This document shows, one piece after another, positions 15,830 to 25,472 of a stretch of DNA of 51,111 bases. The position numbers and the translations under genes are program-made. Position 1 is the first letter of the stretch, and every line of letters starts with the position of its first letter. The notes under the pieces were generated by a model. That model saw nothing but the letters and a program-made list of their open reading frames with translations. It was not told the origin of the DNA and searched no databases. Origin of the DNA: an uncultured Rhodothermaceae bacterium (GTDB lineage: Bacteria; Bacteroidota; Rhodothermia; Rhodothermales; Salinibacteraceae); NCBI GenBank assembly GCA_913056335.1, contig CAJXLX010000007.1, forward strand, positions 1-51,111, in the 5' to 3' direction.

Positions 15830-16352
15830 CCGGTCGTTGTGGACCTATTTGTTTTGGAGGAAACCGACAGCAATCGCATTCTTGCTATTCGGATGCATCG
15901 TCGGGGCATCTCTTCACGTCCAGCAGTCTCCCCTCGGACGTGCCGGGTTGGCGTCCCATGCATCAATCATTGCCAGCGCACCCGCAGCCGACACCACCCA
16001 GCGCGATACCACCCAGCGCTGGGATGAGGATGCCTGGGCGCCCATCTATCAGACCGATGGCGTGCAGTTTGCCTACATCTTCTATCCCGAAGCACGCGGC
16101 GAACGGGGCGGGGTCGTCGTGCGCGTACGCAACACCAATGCGCATGCCATCTGCTACCGCTTCACCATCATCTTTCGCGGCCCCTACACCGAGCGCGAAG
16201 CTACTGCACACGGCCCCGTACCGCCCCACACCCTGCGCACCGGCGACGACGACGGCCTCTTCTGGGCGCCCTTCACCAACAACGAACGCATCGGCGAAAT
16301 TGGACTGCGTGGGGTGCGGGTGCGAGCGTCTCAGACGGGCACATGCCCATGA
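15813..16352 (+). CDS. Small exported or membrane-anchored hypothetical protein
   Basis: A 179-aa protein with a basic start and one hydrophobic segment (AIAFLLFGCIVGASL, about residues 20-34), so it is anchored or exported; the Cys in that segment might be a lipobox (FGC), though the match is poor. Residues about 60-70 hold a short duplication (DTTQRDTTQRW). The remainder looks like a compact beta domain (VQFAYIFYPEARGERGGVVV, then VRVRNTNAHAICYRFTIIFR) ending in a Cys near the C-terminus. I recognise no family. Its start lies inside the end of the ydcF-like gene, so the two are probably one transcript. Confidence 0.7.
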   Translation: MHVRRNRSLWTYLFWRKPTAIAFLLFGCIVGASLHVQQSPLGRAGLASHASIIASAPAADTTQRDTTQRWDEDAWAPIYQTDGVQFAYIFYPEARGERGGVVVRVRNTNAHAICYRFTIIFRGPYTEREATAHGPVPPHTLRTGDDDGLFWAPFTNNERIGEIGLRGVRVRASQTGTCP

Positions 16353-16403
16353 AGGCGCGGTCTGGTCAAAAACTTTTCAGTAGCACAGCGCGTTACCTGT
16401 GAC

Positions 16404-16429
16404 TGCGTTTGTTTTACATCACAAACGCA
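16404..16429 (+). promoter_or_regulatory. Perfect 9-bp inverted repeat in the prfC upstream region, flanked by direct repeats
   Basis: TGCGTTTGT (16404-16412) and ACAAACGCA (16421-16429) are exact reverse complements around an 8-base centre. The 10-base word GTTACCTGTG occurs just before it (16392-16401) and again at 16460-16469, where its last three bases are the prfC GTG start. Together these suggest an operator or a leader structure that could hide the start. No U-tract follows, so a terminator is unlikely. Confidence 0.45.
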
Positions 16430-16466
16430 CTTCTGTCGTATCCCGCGCATAATCAGCCTGTTACCT

Positions 16467-18086
16467 GTGGATTCTGAAGCCGACCGCCGCCACCATCGCG
16501 AGGAGGTCGACCGACGGCGCACCTTCGCGATCATCAGTCACCCGGATGCCGGGAAGACCACGCTCACCGAAAAGCTGCTGCTGAAAGGCGGCGCCATTCA
16601 CGAAGCGGGCGAGATCAAGGCCCGCAAGGCCAGCCGCCACGCCCGTAGCGACTGGATGTCGATGGAGCAGGAGCGTGGCATCTCGGTCACGTCCTCGGTG
16701 ATGCAGTTCAAGCACCGGGGCTACGCGCTCAACCTGCTCGACACGCCGGGGCACCGCGACTTCTCGGAAGACACCTACCGCGTGCTTACCGCCGTGGATA
16801 GCGTGATTATGGTGCTCGACGTGGCCAGCGGCGTCGAGGAGCAGACCCGCAAGCTGATGGAGGTCTGCCGCCTGCGCGACATTCCGATCATCACGTTCGT
16901 AAACAAGCTCGACCGCTTCGGCCTCCCGCCGCTGGAGATCCTGTCCGACATCGAAGAGACGCTGGCGCTGGAAACCGTGCCGCTGTCGTGGCCCATCGGC
17001 ATGGGCGATCGCTTTCGCGGTACGTACAACCTGTACGAGGATGAGCTGCACCTCTTTTCGCATGCCGATATGCAGGGCGAGCACGAACGCCTCGCTATCG
17101 ACAGCCTCGACGACGAACGCCTCGACGAGATCCTGGGCGAGCAGGCCGAGGAGCTTCGCTTCGATGTGGAGCTGGTGCGCGAGGCGGGCGACAGCCTCAA
17201 CCTGGAGCGCTACCGCGACGGCATCCAGACGCCGGTGTTCTTTGGCAGTGCCCTGAGTAACTTCGGCGTGGGCGACATGCTCGACACGTTTGTGGACATT
17301 GCCCCGCCCCCGCAGCCGCGCCCCACGACCACGCGCACGGTCGATCCGAACGAGGAGGAGTTCTCGGGCGTGGTCTTCAAGATTCAGGCGAACATGGACC
17401 CGCGTCACCACGACCGCATGGCGTTTGTGCGCGTATGCTCCGGACAGTTCGAGCGCGGCATGACGGTCACGCATGCGCAGAGCGGCGATACGATGCGCCT
17501 CAACAACGCCACCGCGTTCATGGCGCAAGACCGCGAGGGCGTGGAGCGCGCCTGGCCGGGCGATATTATTGGCATCATGAACCACGGCACCCTCAAGATT
17601 GGCGACTCGCTCTGCGAAGGCGATCCGGTGCAGTTTACGGGCGTGCCCAGTTTTGCGCCCGAGCACTTCCGCAAGGTGCATCTGGAGGATCCGTTCCGCG
17701 CGAAGCACCTGGGCAAAGGGCTCACACAGCTCAGCGAAGAAGGCGCCATCCAGGTGTTTCGTCCGCTACGTGGCAACGACTACATCTTGGGTGCGGTGGG
17801 CGAGCTGCAGTTCGACGTGGTGCTGGCGCGCCTCGAAGACGAGTACAACGTGGACGCGCGGCTCTCGGGCGTCAATTACACCTGCTGCCGGTGGATAGAA
17901 GGCGACCCCACACTGGTCGAGGCCTACGAATCCGACGAGATCAGCAATCTCTTTCGCGACGCGAGCGGCGCGCTGGCGTACCTGGGCCTGAGCACGTGGC
18001 GCCTGGAGCGCATGATGGACGACTGGCCCGAGCTCAACTTCAAGAAGACCAAAGAGCACGTGACGACCGAACTGGCTACGTCGTAG
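16467..18086 (+). CDS. prfC: Peptide chain release factor 3
   Basis: A 539-aa translational GTPase that recycles RF1/RF2 from the ribosome. G1 is [16 protein letters not shown]; the switch region is [17 protein letters not shown]3 is [16 protein letters not shown], the [13 protein letters not shown] form being diagnostic of RF3; G4 is FVNKLDR. The beta-barrel domain and the C-terminal part ([19 protein letters not shown]) are complete, and length is close to the usual 529. The start is a GTG at 16467; no upstream ATG in frame gives a better fit, since the frame begins there with the normal MDSEADRR-type N-terminus. It ends in a convergent arrangement with the stress-protein gene. Confidence 0.97.
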   Translation: MDSEADRRHHREEVDRRRTFAIISHPDAGKTTLTEKLLLKGGAIHEAGEIKARKASRHARSDWMSMEQERGISVTSSVMQFKHRGYALNLLDTPGHRDFSEDTYRVLTAVDSVIMVLDVASGVEEQTRKLMEVCRLRDIPIITFVNKLDRFGLPPLEILSDIEETLALETVPLSWPIGMGDRFRGTYNLYEDELHLFSHADMQGEHERLAIDSLDDERLDEILGEQAEELRFDVELVREAGDSLNLERYRDGIQTPVFFGSALSNFGVGDMLDTFVDIAPPPQPRPTTTRTVDPNEEEFSGVVFKIQANMDPRHHDRMAFVRVCSGQFERGMTVTHAQSGDTMRLNNATAFMAQDREGVERAWPGDIIGIMNHGTLKIGDSLCEGDPVQFTGVPSFAPEHFRKVHLEDPFRAKHLGKGLTQLSEEGAIQVFRPLRGNDYILGAVGELQFDVVLARLEDEYNVDARLSGVNYTCCRWIEGDPTLVEAYESDEISNLFRDASGALAYLGLSTWRLERMMDDWPELNFKKTKEHVTTELATS

Positions 18087-18157
18087 TGCGGCAGGCGTGC
18101 TGCCCACCAAACCAGTTAAACCGGAATAGGCTGGCCTGGCAAGGATCGGCTTGTATC

Positions 18158-18210
18158 AGACGCACGGCAGAACCGGTGCCCGCAAGAGAGCGGGGCCGGG
18201 CATCGCGTCT
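18158..18210. terminator. Nested stem-loops between convergent prfC and universal stress gene
   Basis: AGACGC (18158-18163) pairs with GCGTCT (18205-18210), and inside it CCCGC (18179-18183) pairs with GCGGG (18190-18194); TGCCCG and CGGGCA offer an alternative inner stem. The structure fills the space between two convergent genes and reaches the stop codon of the minus-strand gene. No T-tract is present on either side, so a bidirectional terminator is plausible but not certain. Confidence 0.45.
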
Positions 18211-19156
18211 AATACGAGCCGGTTTCTTCGTTGTACGTGTGATGCGGGGGGACAGCCCGTAGCAGCATCACATTAGAAGCGCTTTTGCGCATCAGGTTGA
18301 GGCTTTGCTTGTTGGGCTCCAGCTGCTGTAAGAACCCATCGCCCGGCGCAGGCGGACGCACCACCACCAGGTCGTAGCTGCTGGGCTTGGCGTCGTCAAC
18401 AAGATCGCTCATCGACTTGTAGTCTTGAAACGCAGCCTTGCACTCCAGCCCATACGAGCTAATGATACGTGTGATGCTGTTGAGGCGGTTGCGCTTGTCG
18501 GGAAACAGGTCTTCATCGACCATACGCTTAACGCGCTGCCCGACAGCGGCATCGAGATAGCCCTCGAAGCGATGCGGCAGGTCGCTCCACATAATGTTAA
18601 CGGTAATTGCGGCATCGCTACCCTGAAACAGACGCCCCAGGTAGTGAGCAATGTGCACGTCGTCGGTGTCTTCGGGCGGGAGTGTGATGAGGATGTCGCG
18701 GCACTGGGCATCGCTGGTTTTGGTGACCATGAGGTTGCCCTTGCCCTGCATCACGACCTCGTCGACGATCATGCCGAGCATGTGGCGCGAGAAGCCCCCT
18801 TTCCCGGCGCCGCCCAGGCATACCAGCTCGTAGTCCTTTGCAATGTTGAGTAAGTGGTTGGCCATGTTGCCCTCCTCGTGCTGCCACACCACTTCTTTAT
18901 GCATGTCTACGTGCACCTCATCGACAATGTCTTGCAGTTCGGACTTGATTATGTTCGAAGATCGGTCGGACCCTACATTGTCTTCTTTGTCGCGCGTGCC
19001 GCGTACCATGGACTTTTGCGCCGCGTTCAGGTCTCGGGGGCGCTGCTTAAAGACGAGAATAGTAATCTCGTGGGTCGCGTCACGAAACAGCTGGAGGGCA
19101 AAGCGGGCCGATTTTTGTGCCCACTTGCTGCCGTCTGAGCAGATCAGAATACGCAT
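18209..19156 (-). CDS. Universal stress protein family, tandem-domain form
   Basis: A 315-aa soluble protein. The N-terminal half begins MRILICSDGSKWAQKSARFA and reaches LVCLGGAGKGGFSRHMLG, matching the ATP-binding G-x2-G-x9-G(S/T)-type signature of UspA proteins in relaxed form. The second half is a more divergent repeat (DILITLPPEDTDDVHIAHYL to LVVVRPP) without an obvious glycine loop. It lies 72 bases downstream of the DASS anion transporter on the same strand, so it may modulate or report on that transporter; fusions and pairs of Usp domains with transporters are common. The ATG at 19156 is well placed. Confidence 0.8.
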   Translation of the reverse strand: MRILICSDGSKWAQKSARFALQLFRDATHEITILVFKQRPRDLNAAQKSMVRGTRDKEDNVGSDRSSNIIKSELQDIVDEVHVDMHKEVVWQHEEGNMANHLLNIAKDYELVCLGGAGKGGFSRHMLGMIVDEVVMQGKGNLMVTKTSDAQCRDILITLPPEDTDDVHIAHYLGRLFQGSDAAITVNIMWSDLPHRFEGYLDAAVGQRVKRMVDEDLFPDKRNRLNSITRIISSYGLECKAAFQDYKSMSDLVDDAKPSSYDLVVVRPPAPGDGFLQQLEPNKQSLNLMRKSASNVMLLRAVPPHHTYNEETGSY

Positions 19157-19228
19157 TCGTTCCGGTGGGGGTCAGTTAGAAAAAGAGACACGAGCAGGAC
19201 GGCCCTGCCCACAGCGAGTCGGTGCGCG

Positions 19229-20695
19229 TCAAAGCAAGAACGGCCAGTACAGAAGAAGCATAAGAAGGAACACGCCAAATGCAGCACACATGGCCCATAC
19301 GCCTGCGCGCAGGAAGTCAGAGACCGACAGGTAGCCCGAGGCGTAGATGATAGCATTGCCTGGCGTAGACACGATAAGCATGAACCCGAAGGAGGCCGAC
19401 AAGGCGGTCGTCAGTCCAATTACGATAGCGGGAATAGCGGCCTGTGTGCCCATCTCAAGAACAATGGGCCCCATCACGCTGGCCGTAGCTCCCGCGCTCA
19501 TGGCCGAGGTGAGTCCTGTTACCAGCACCGACACCACAAGCACGAGGGTGTTGCCTTCGCCCAGGCCCACGCCCTGGATGAGCGCAAGAAACGTGTCAGC
19601 AATCCAGGTAGCGGCGCCGGTTTCGGCAGCATACCCCCCGAGCGAGATGGCTCCTATGTAAATCATAAGCACGCCCCAGTCTACATCGCGCTGGTAGTTG
19701 CGCCACTCTACCACTCCTAAGACCAGTAGTATAGCCGCTGCCCCCACTGCGATAACGCCGATGCCGTACAAATCACCTACGACCAGCCAGAGGACAATGG
19801 TAATAGCAAACACGGCCAATATGATCATCTGATCCAGTCCAAACGGGCGTTCTTTCACCTCCATGCGCAACGACTCGACAGCGGTGCGCAAGTCGGTAAT
19901 CTCGGGAGGAAAAATCATAGGGAGCAGCACAGTGAGCACCCCCACCATGCTTAGCGTATACGGCAGCATGTAGAGCGTCCACCGTGCAAAGCCAATGTCG
20001 ACATCAGCCAACTGCTGCATGTAATCCATCATGATCACGTTACGAGCGCCCCCGGCAGGCGTGTACGGGCTGCCCACGATAGCCCCGAACCCGACGGCAA
20101 AAATGAGCAGTTTGGTCAGGTTGGTGATGGGGCGGTCGTGGGCATCACGCACGATGCTGATCATGCCGAGTACGGGGGCAAGCATGAGCGCCGCCGCCGC
20201 ATCCGACATAAACCCAGCCAAGAGCGCGCTCACAGCGATAATGCCAAAAACAACGGCATATACACTGGTGCCTACGCTGGTAAGAATGTAGAGCGCAATG
20301 ATCTTATCGAGCCCGCGGCTGGAGAGCGCGGCCACCAGCATCAGCGTTCCCATCAGAAACAGGAGGGCGTTGCTCATCATCCAGCCGGTGACCAGATCGG
20401 TAGGCAGACCGCCTATCACCACCTGGTATACAGGAATGAGCAGCCCGATGGCAGGAAGCGGCACGGCCTCGGTGGCAAACATGATGCAGACCGATGCCAG
20501 CAGCGCTACAGCGCGTTGCCCGTCGAGGCCCAGCGCCTCGGGAGTTGGCATGAGCATAAGCCCAGCCCACACGCCGAGCGACACGATGAGCCCAATGAGC
20601 TTACGTGCCACTTCTGGGTCGTTGACCAGAACAGACCAAAAGCGAGCGCCACGTGTCCGGGTCTGCGTCGCAATCTGCTCCAGGAAGGATAGCAT
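19229..20695 (-). CDS. DASS/SLC13 family sodium:anion symporter
   Basis: A 488-aa membrane protein with about 11-12 hydrophobic segments. Family marks include the entry ATEAVPLPAIGLLIPV, the first helical hairpin region with FGAIVGSPYTPAGGARNVI (a variant of the SNT motif), and a repeat-related STPGNAIIYASGY near the C-terminus. Such carriers import di- or tricarboxylates or sulfate with sodium; the substrate cannot be assigned. In the second repeat the usual Ser-Asn-Thr reads S-T-P-G-N, still consistent. It is the first gene of a two-gene unit with the stress protein. Start: ATG at 20695, shortly before the first amphipathic segment. Confidence 0.88.
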   Translation of the reverse strand: MLSFLEQIATQTRTRGARFWSVLVNDPEVARKLIGLIVSLGVWAGLMLMPTPEALGLDGQRAVALLASVCIMFATEAVPLPAIGLLIPVYQVVIGGLPTDLVTGWMMSNALLFLMGTLMLVAALSSRGLDKIIALYILTSVGTSVYAVVFGIIAVSALLAGFMSDAAAALMLAPVLGMISIVRDAHDRPITNLTKLLIFAVGFGAIVGSPYTPAGGARNVIMMDYMQQLADVDIGFARWTLYMLPYTLSMVGVLTVLLPMIFPPEITDLRTAVESLRMEVKERPFGLDQMIILAVFAITIVLWLVVGDLYGIGVIAVGAAAILLVLGVVEWRNYQRDVDWGVLMIYIGAISLGGYAAETGAATWIADTFLALIQGVGLGEGNTLVLVVSVLVTGLTSAMSAGATASVMGPIVLEMGTQAAIPAIVIGLTTALSASFGFMLIVSTPGNAIIYASGYLSVSDFLRAGVWAMCAAFGVFLLMLLLYWPFLL

Positions 20696-21111
20696 GAACG
20701 ATGCGATGTAGAAGAAAGAAGGATAGATGCGAACCCCATCCCAAAAGATACCAACCAGTTGGGAAACGCGCGTCTATTGGGCCGCACATGCAAGAACCAT
20801 TTGCATCAAAGAAACGACGCGCATTAAAACTGCCCAATACAACGAAACAGTATACGAATAGGCAATATCATATGTCGTTATCGTGCGGAAAGAATGATCC
20901 AATTCGCCAGTATGGAACCTATCCATCAGTGCAGAGCATCCATCAGTTCGGTGATCCTAATCAGGCAGTACGAGGTGAAAGCTAAATCCATGCACGCACG
21001 AACAGGAACGGGGCAGGTGTTCCGAAACCGTCGCACGGGCGTGTTGGATCTTCATGGACGCAACTTGTAACTTGTGGCATGTTATCTGTTGCCCCACCCA
21101 ATTTCGCCCTA
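20696..21111. other. Divergent intergenic region between the DASS transporter and M28 peptidase genes
   Basis: About 415 bases holding promoters in both directions. The region is somewhat AT-richer than coding DNA. A direct repeat of ATCCATCAGT occurs at 20931-20940 and 20948-20957 (17-base period). No RNA gene, terminator or credible short gene is seen. An ATG at 21079 is in frame with the peptidase but would add a non-signal-like extension. Confidence 0.4.
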
Positions 21112-22494
21112 ATGCATATGCGATTTGTAGCCTCGTTTGTCATTTTAGCTGGTCTGTTAATTGTGCCTGTTGCCGAGGCGCAGACCGACCAGAGCATCCC
21201 CGATAGCGCACCGCCCACGCCACAGCTCGAACCGCTCGTGAACCAGGTGCAGGCCGAGCGTCTGCGCAGCGACGTGCAGGCGATGGTCGATTTTGGCACG
21301 CGCCACACGCTTTCCGACACCACCTCCGATACCCGCGGCATTGGCGCGGCCCGCCGGTGGGTGCACGACACGTTCGAATCCATCTCCGACGACTGCGGCG
21401 GCTGCCTCGAAGTGTTCTATCAGAAGGATACCATCGAAGCGGGCGTGACCGAGCGCATCCCCGAGGCCACCGAGGTTTACAACGTGATGGCGATTCAGCG
21501 CGGCACGACGTATCCCAACCGCTACGTGCTCATGGGCGGACACCTCGACTCGCGCGTGAGCGATATCATGGACGCGGAGAGCGATGCACCGGGCGCTAAC
21601 GACGCGGCCTCGGGCGTGGCGGGGTCGATTGAAGCGGCGCGCGTTCTGTCGCAGCATGAGTTTGCCAGCAGCATCGTCTATGTGGGCTTCACCGGCGAGG
21701 AGCAGGGTCTCTTTGGGGCGCAGATCGCTGCCGAAAACGCCCGCGAAAACGGTTGGGAGCTCTTTGGCGTGCTCAACAACGACATGATTGGCAATGTGGA
21801 GGGCATCAGCGGAGCCACCGACAATACCACCTTCCGCATCTTCTCGCAGGTGCGCCCCGACAGTTTGCATGCGGATACGTGGAGCACACGCTTCTTTGGT
21901 GGGGAAAACGACGGGCCCTCGCGTCAGCTGGCCCGCTACGTGGCACGCATGGCGGATACGTATGTGGACAACCTGGACCCGGAGCTCATCTACCGGCTCG
22001 ACCGATTCGGACGCGGCGGCGATCACCGGGCGTTCAACGACGAGGGCTTCCCCTCGGTACGCGTGATGGAGTACCTGGAAAACTACAACCGCCAGCATCA
22101 GGACCTGCGCACTGAGAACGGCATCGAGTACGGCGACACGATCGACGGTATCGACTTTACCTACGCGGCAAAAATTACGGGGGTGAACGTGGCGTCGCTC
22201 GCCAGTCTGGCCAGCGCGCCGCCTGCGCCGTCTGAGGTCGCCATTGGCGGGGCCGTGCAGCCCTCCACTACGCTGTCGTGGACGCCCCACGAAGATGCTG
22301 AAAATGTAGCAGGCTACGTGGTCTACTGGCGTCCCACCAGCGCAGCACGGTGGACCAACCGCCGCTACGTAGGCGATGTGACCGAGCATACGCTCGAAAA
22401 CATCATGATTGATAACCATTTCTTCGGCGTAGCTGCAGTTGGCCCCAATGGACACGAAAGTCCTGTCGTCTTCCCCCAGCGCATGATGCGATAA
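21112..22494 (+). CDS. Exported M28-family zinc aminopeptidase with C-terminal Fn3-like domain
   Basis: A 460-aa protein with a signal peptide (MRFVASFVILAGLLIVPVAEA, cleaved near AEA-Q). The peptidase domain shows the M28 metal ligands in order: His-Asp in MGGHLDSR, the bridging Asp in GANDAASGVAG, the catalytic/ligand Glu pair in VGFTGEEQGLFG, an Asp in LNNDMIG, and the last His in GGDHRAFNDEG. About 85 C-terminal residues (PPAPSEVAIGG onward, with TLSWTPHEDAENVAGYVVYW) resemble a fibronectin type III module, common in secreted hydrolases of this phylum. ATGs at 21112 and 21118 both give a good signal peptide; 21079 would lengthen it unusually. It probably degrades peptides outside the cell or in the periplasm. 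Confidence 0.9.
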   Translation: MHMRFVASFVILAGLLIVPVAEAQTDQSIPDSAPPTPQLEPLVNQVQAERLRSDVQAMVDFGTRHTLSDTTSDTRGIGAARRWVHDTFESISDDCGGCLEVFYQKDTIEAGVTERIPEATEVYNVMAIQRGTTYPNRYVLMGGHLDSRVSDIMDAESDAPGANDAASGVAGSIEAARVLSQHEFASSIVYVGFTGEEQGLFGAQIAAENARENGWELFGVLNNDMIGNVEGISGATDNTTFRIFSQVRPDSLHADTWSTRFFGGENDGPSRQLARYVARMADTYVDNLDPELIYRLDRFGRGGDHRAFNDEGFPSVRVMEYLENYNRQHQDLRTENGIEYGDTIDGIDFTYAAKITGVNVASLASLASAPPAPSEVAIGGAVQPSTTLSWTPHEDAENVAGYVVYWRPTSAARWTNRRYVGDVTEHTLENIMIDNHFFGVAAVGPNGHESPVVFPQRMMR

Positions 22495-22563
22495 CGCGAA
22501 CTGATGTAGTGCGACAGATGCGCCCGCCGTGCCCGACCCTCTGAATCCCACCCCAAACTGCTT

Positions 22564-24291
22564 ATGGATCGCCGTCAATTTTTGGAATCGTGCTCCGCGG
22601 TAGGGCTCACCGGCCTGCTACCCGGTGTGCTCTACACGCAAGTGGCCGAGCGCCGCGACACCGCTGCTGCACACGGAGCCGTAGACATTACCACCAGCGA
22701 CATCGAAGCTGCCGAGCGTATCATTGGGCTCTCGTTCGACACGGAGGAGCGCGAGATGCTCGTGGATGCGCTGAACGACCAGTTGGAGCAGTATCAGGCC
22801 ATGCGCGAGCACACGCTGTCCAATGGCGCCCACCCCGCTGAGGTGTTCACTCCTCAGTTGAGCGGGGCCGAGGTGCCCAGCGGAGGTGCGGAGCCTGCGT
22901 GGCAGTGGCCCCGCGCCTCGGTGCCCAGTAGCGACGAAGACCTGGCGTTTGCCTCGGTGGCCCAGCTGTCGACGTGGCTGCGTAACCGCGACGTGACCTC
23001 GCAGCAGCTTACCGAGCTGTTCCTGCGCCGCTTGCGCCGCCTGGATGACACGCTGAACTGCGTCATTACCTATACCGAAGAACGGGCTATGGAGGCCGCT
23101 GCACAGGCCGACGCTGAACTGGACGCCGGCGACTGGCGTGGTCCGCTGCATGGCATGCCGTACGGCGCGAAAGATCTCTTTGCGGTCGAAGGCTACCCCA
23201 CCACCTGGGGCGCCACCCCGTACCAGGAGCAGACCATCGACGACACGGCAGCGGTGGTTGAGCGGCTGGATGAGGCCGGGGCGGTGCTCATCGCCAAGCT
23301 CTCGCTCGGCGCGCTGGCCTGGGGCGATGTGTGGTTCGACGCCACGACGCGCTCGCCCTGGAATCCAAACGAAGGCGCCAGCGGGTCCTCAGCCGGATCG
23401 GGCGCTGCCGTAGCCGCAGGCGCGGTGCCCTTTGCCCTGGGCACCGAAACGCTGGGCTCCATCGTGTCGCCCGCCACCCGCAACGGCGTAACCGGGCACC
23501 GCCCATCGTTCGGCACCGTCAGCCGACACGGAGCCATGGTGCTGTCGTGGTCGATGGACAAAGCCGGTCCGATGGCCCGCTCGGCCTATGACTGCGCACT
23601 GGTGTACGACGCGCTGCGTGGCGCCGACCCACGCGACCCGGGCATGGTCGACGCGCCGTTTCCGTTCGATGCCACACAGCCCCTCGCTGACGTGCGTGTC
23701 GGCATCTACGAGAGCGCCTTCGAGGGCGACTACCAGAACGCCGAGGCCGACCAAGCCGTGCTCAATGCGCTGCGTGAGCAAGGGGCCGAACTGCATCCCA
23801 TATCGCTACCCACCGACTACCCGCTGGGAGCGCTCCTGAACACGCTGAGCGTTGAATCGGCCAGTAACTTCGACGAACTCACGCGCAGTGGCCAGGACGA
23901 CACCATGGTGCGCCAGACCACCGATGCCTGGCCGCACGTCTTTCGTTCGGCGCGCTTCGTGCCTGCCGTTGAGCACATCCAAGCCTCCCGCCTCCGCCGC
24001 CAGCTCATGGTAGACACGCACGAGGCGCTTGCTGAGGTTGATGTCTTCATCAGCCCATCGTTTCGGGGCGGCACGCTGCAGATTACCAACCTGACCGGGC
24101 ACCCCTGCGTGTGCCTGCCGAACGCCTTCCACCCGGTTGAAGACGACAACGGCAACGCGCATCCTGAGCACCGCAGCCCCGCCAGCATTACCGTGTTGGG
24201 GCGTCTCTACCACGATGCCGACACGCTGCGCGTGGCCCACGCCATTCAGGAGGCCACCGACTGGCACACGCAGCGTCCGCCCGTGCGGTAA
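22564..24291 (+). CDS. Amidase-signature-family hydrolase with Tat-like signal
   Basis: A 575-aa protein. It starts MDRRQFLESCSAVGLTG, a twin-arginine-like signal (RRQFL), implying folded export. The amidase domain has the catalytic lysine in MPYGAKDLFAVEG, the Gly/Ser-rich segment GASGSSAGSGAAVAAG with the cis-Ser, and the nucleophile serine in GTETLGSIVSPATRNGVTG, so the Ser-cisSer-Lys triad is intact. About 135 residues before the domain are helical and unassigned. The substrate is unknown; neighbours (exported peptidase 69 bases upstream) suggest peptide or amide scavenging outside the cytoplasm. It is likely co-transcribed with the peptidase. Confidence 0.9.
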   Translation: MDRRQFLESCSAVGLTGLLPGVLYTQVAERRDTAAAHGAVDITTSDIEAAERIIGLSFDTEEREMLVDALNDQLEQYQAMREHTLSNGAHPAEVFTPQLSGAEVPSGGAEPAWQWPRASVPSSDEDLAFASVAQLSTWLRNRDVTSQQLTELFLRRLRRLDDTLNCVITYTEERAMEAAAQADAELDAGDWRGPLHGMPYGAKDLFAVEGYPTTWGATPYQEQTIDDTAAVVERLDEAGAVLIAKLSLGALAWGDVWFDATTRSPWNPNEGASGSSAGSGAAVAAGAVPFALGTETLGSIVSPATRNGVTGHRPSFGTVSRHGAMVLSWSMDKAGPMARSAYDCALVYDALRGADPRDPGMVDAPFPFDATQPLADVRVGIYESAFEGDYQNAEADQAVLNALREQGAELHPISLPTDYPLGALLNTLSVESASNFDELTRSGQDDTMVRQTTDAWPHVFRSARFVPAVEHIQASRLRRQLMVDTHEALAEVDVFISPSFRGGTLQITNLTGHPCVCLPNAFHPVEDDNGNAHPEHRSPASITVLGRLYHDADTLRVAHAIQEATDWHTQRPPVR

Positions 24292-24393
24292 CGGCATGCG
24301 GGGCTTACACACGTTCTTGGGGGATGCAAGGCAACGCGCGCTGCTCCAGCGCATATCAAAGCCCCTAATGGGTTCTGATTGATTGCGTGTATC

Positions 24394-25359
24394 ATGCGTA
24401 TTGCGTCGTTGCTTCCTGCCGCCACCGAATGGGTTGTTGCATTCGGCGGGACGGGCGACCTGGTGGGCCGCTCCCACGAGTGCGACCATCCGCCCGCGGT
24501 GCAATCGCTTCCCGTGCTCACCGCAGCCACCTATCCGCAAGAAGACGATGCCCGCGGCATCCACAATGCGGTGCAGGAGCGCGTGCAAGCGGGCCTGAGC
24601 CTCTACGATGTGGACCTGGAGCGCCTGGCTGCGCTGGAGCCCGACCTCGTGCTGACACAGGCGCAGTGCGAGGTGTGCGCGGCCTCGCTCTCCGACATCG
24701 AGGCCGACTTGCGCGAGCATGTGCCCGGAGCCAAGCTCTTCTCGATGCAGCCTGCCACCATGAAAGCCGTGCTCGACACCGCGCTGCGGCTGGGGCGCAC
24801 GCTGGGCCGAACCGAAGCCGCCATGCAGTACATTGCTACGCGCGAGCAGCGGTTGCGACAACTGCATGAGGCCATCGGACTGGAGCGCCGCACTGAGTCC
24901 GACACGCTCCCGAGTGTCGTCTGCATCGAATGGACGGATCCGCTCATGGTGGCGGGCCACTGGACGCCCGACGTGGTGCGGCACGGGGGCGGACACGCGC
25001 TACTCACTGAGCCGGGCGCGCCCTCGCGGCGCATTGCGTGGGAGGAGCTGGCCGCTGCCGACCCCGATGCACTTTTTGTGATGCCGTGCGGCTTCACGCT
25101 TGCCGACACCGCCCGCAACTGGGAGGCGCTCACCGCGCATCCCGAATGGGGAGATCTGCGCGCCGTACAATCAGGCCGCGTGTTTGCGTTCGACGGCAAC
25201 GCCTACTTCAACCGTCCGGGCCCGCGCCTGTACCGGGCCGCTGAGCTCGTTGCCCAGACGCTCTATCCCGATGCAGAGACCAGGCAGCCTGCGGCCCCGT
25301 GGGAGCGTCAGCGCGGACGCCCTGCCCCCGAAACGGCCCACCCGGATGCAAACGAGTAG
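24394..25359 (+). CDS. BtuF-like cobalamin-binding protein without signal peptide
   Basis: A 321-aa protein of the periplasmic-binding-like BtuF/FepB fold used for vitamin B12. It opens directly with MRIASLLPAATEWVVAFGG, the first strand and helix of the binding domain, and has LVGRSHECDHP, a LEPDLVLTQAQCEVC helix, PSVVCIEWTDPLMVAGHWTP and RPGPRLYRAAELVA. No export signal or lipobox is present, so either the protein is cytosolic or the ATG chosen hides a longer form; upstream the frame gives only a TTG five codons earlier. No btuC or btuD is nearby. A subfamily of such signal-less cobalamin-binding proteins is widely annotated; function is unproven. Confidence 0.82.
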   Translation: MRIASLLPAATEWVVAFGGTGDLVGRSHECDHPPAVQSLPVLTAATYPQEDDARGIHNAVQERVQAGLSLYDVDLERLAALEPDLVLTQAQCEVCAASLSDIEADLREHVPGAKLFSMQPATMKAVLDTALRLGRTLGRTEAAMQYIATREQRLRQLHEAIGLERRTESDTLPSVVCIEWTDPLMVAGHWTPDVVRHGGGHALLTEPGAPSRRIAWEELAAADPDALFVMPCGFTLADTARNWEALTAHPEWGDLRAVQSGRVFAFDGNAYFNRPGPRLYRAAELVAQTLYPDAETRQPAAPWERQRGRPAPETAHPDANE

Positions 25360-25472
25360 GGATCAATGGCAAATTGAATGCTGTTTGAGGCTCCGGTTTT
25401 CAACCGCATCAGACCGACTACAGCCTGCATCCTCGTCCTTCTTTTGTCTATTTAGCATTAGTACCCTTGTCC

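Noticed and set aside
16461-17708. Minus-strand frame of 415 codons opposite prfC
   Set aside because: Fully antisense to a clear RF3; no family signature.
18209-20695. Two-component or toxin-antitoxin pair
   Set aside because: The smaller gene is a tandem universal-stress protein and the larger a 12-span DASS carrier; neither has toxin or kinase features.
21157-22578. Minus-strand frame of 473 codons opposite the M28 peptidase
   Set aside because: Shadow frame without motif; the plus strand encodes signal peptide and all zinc ligands.
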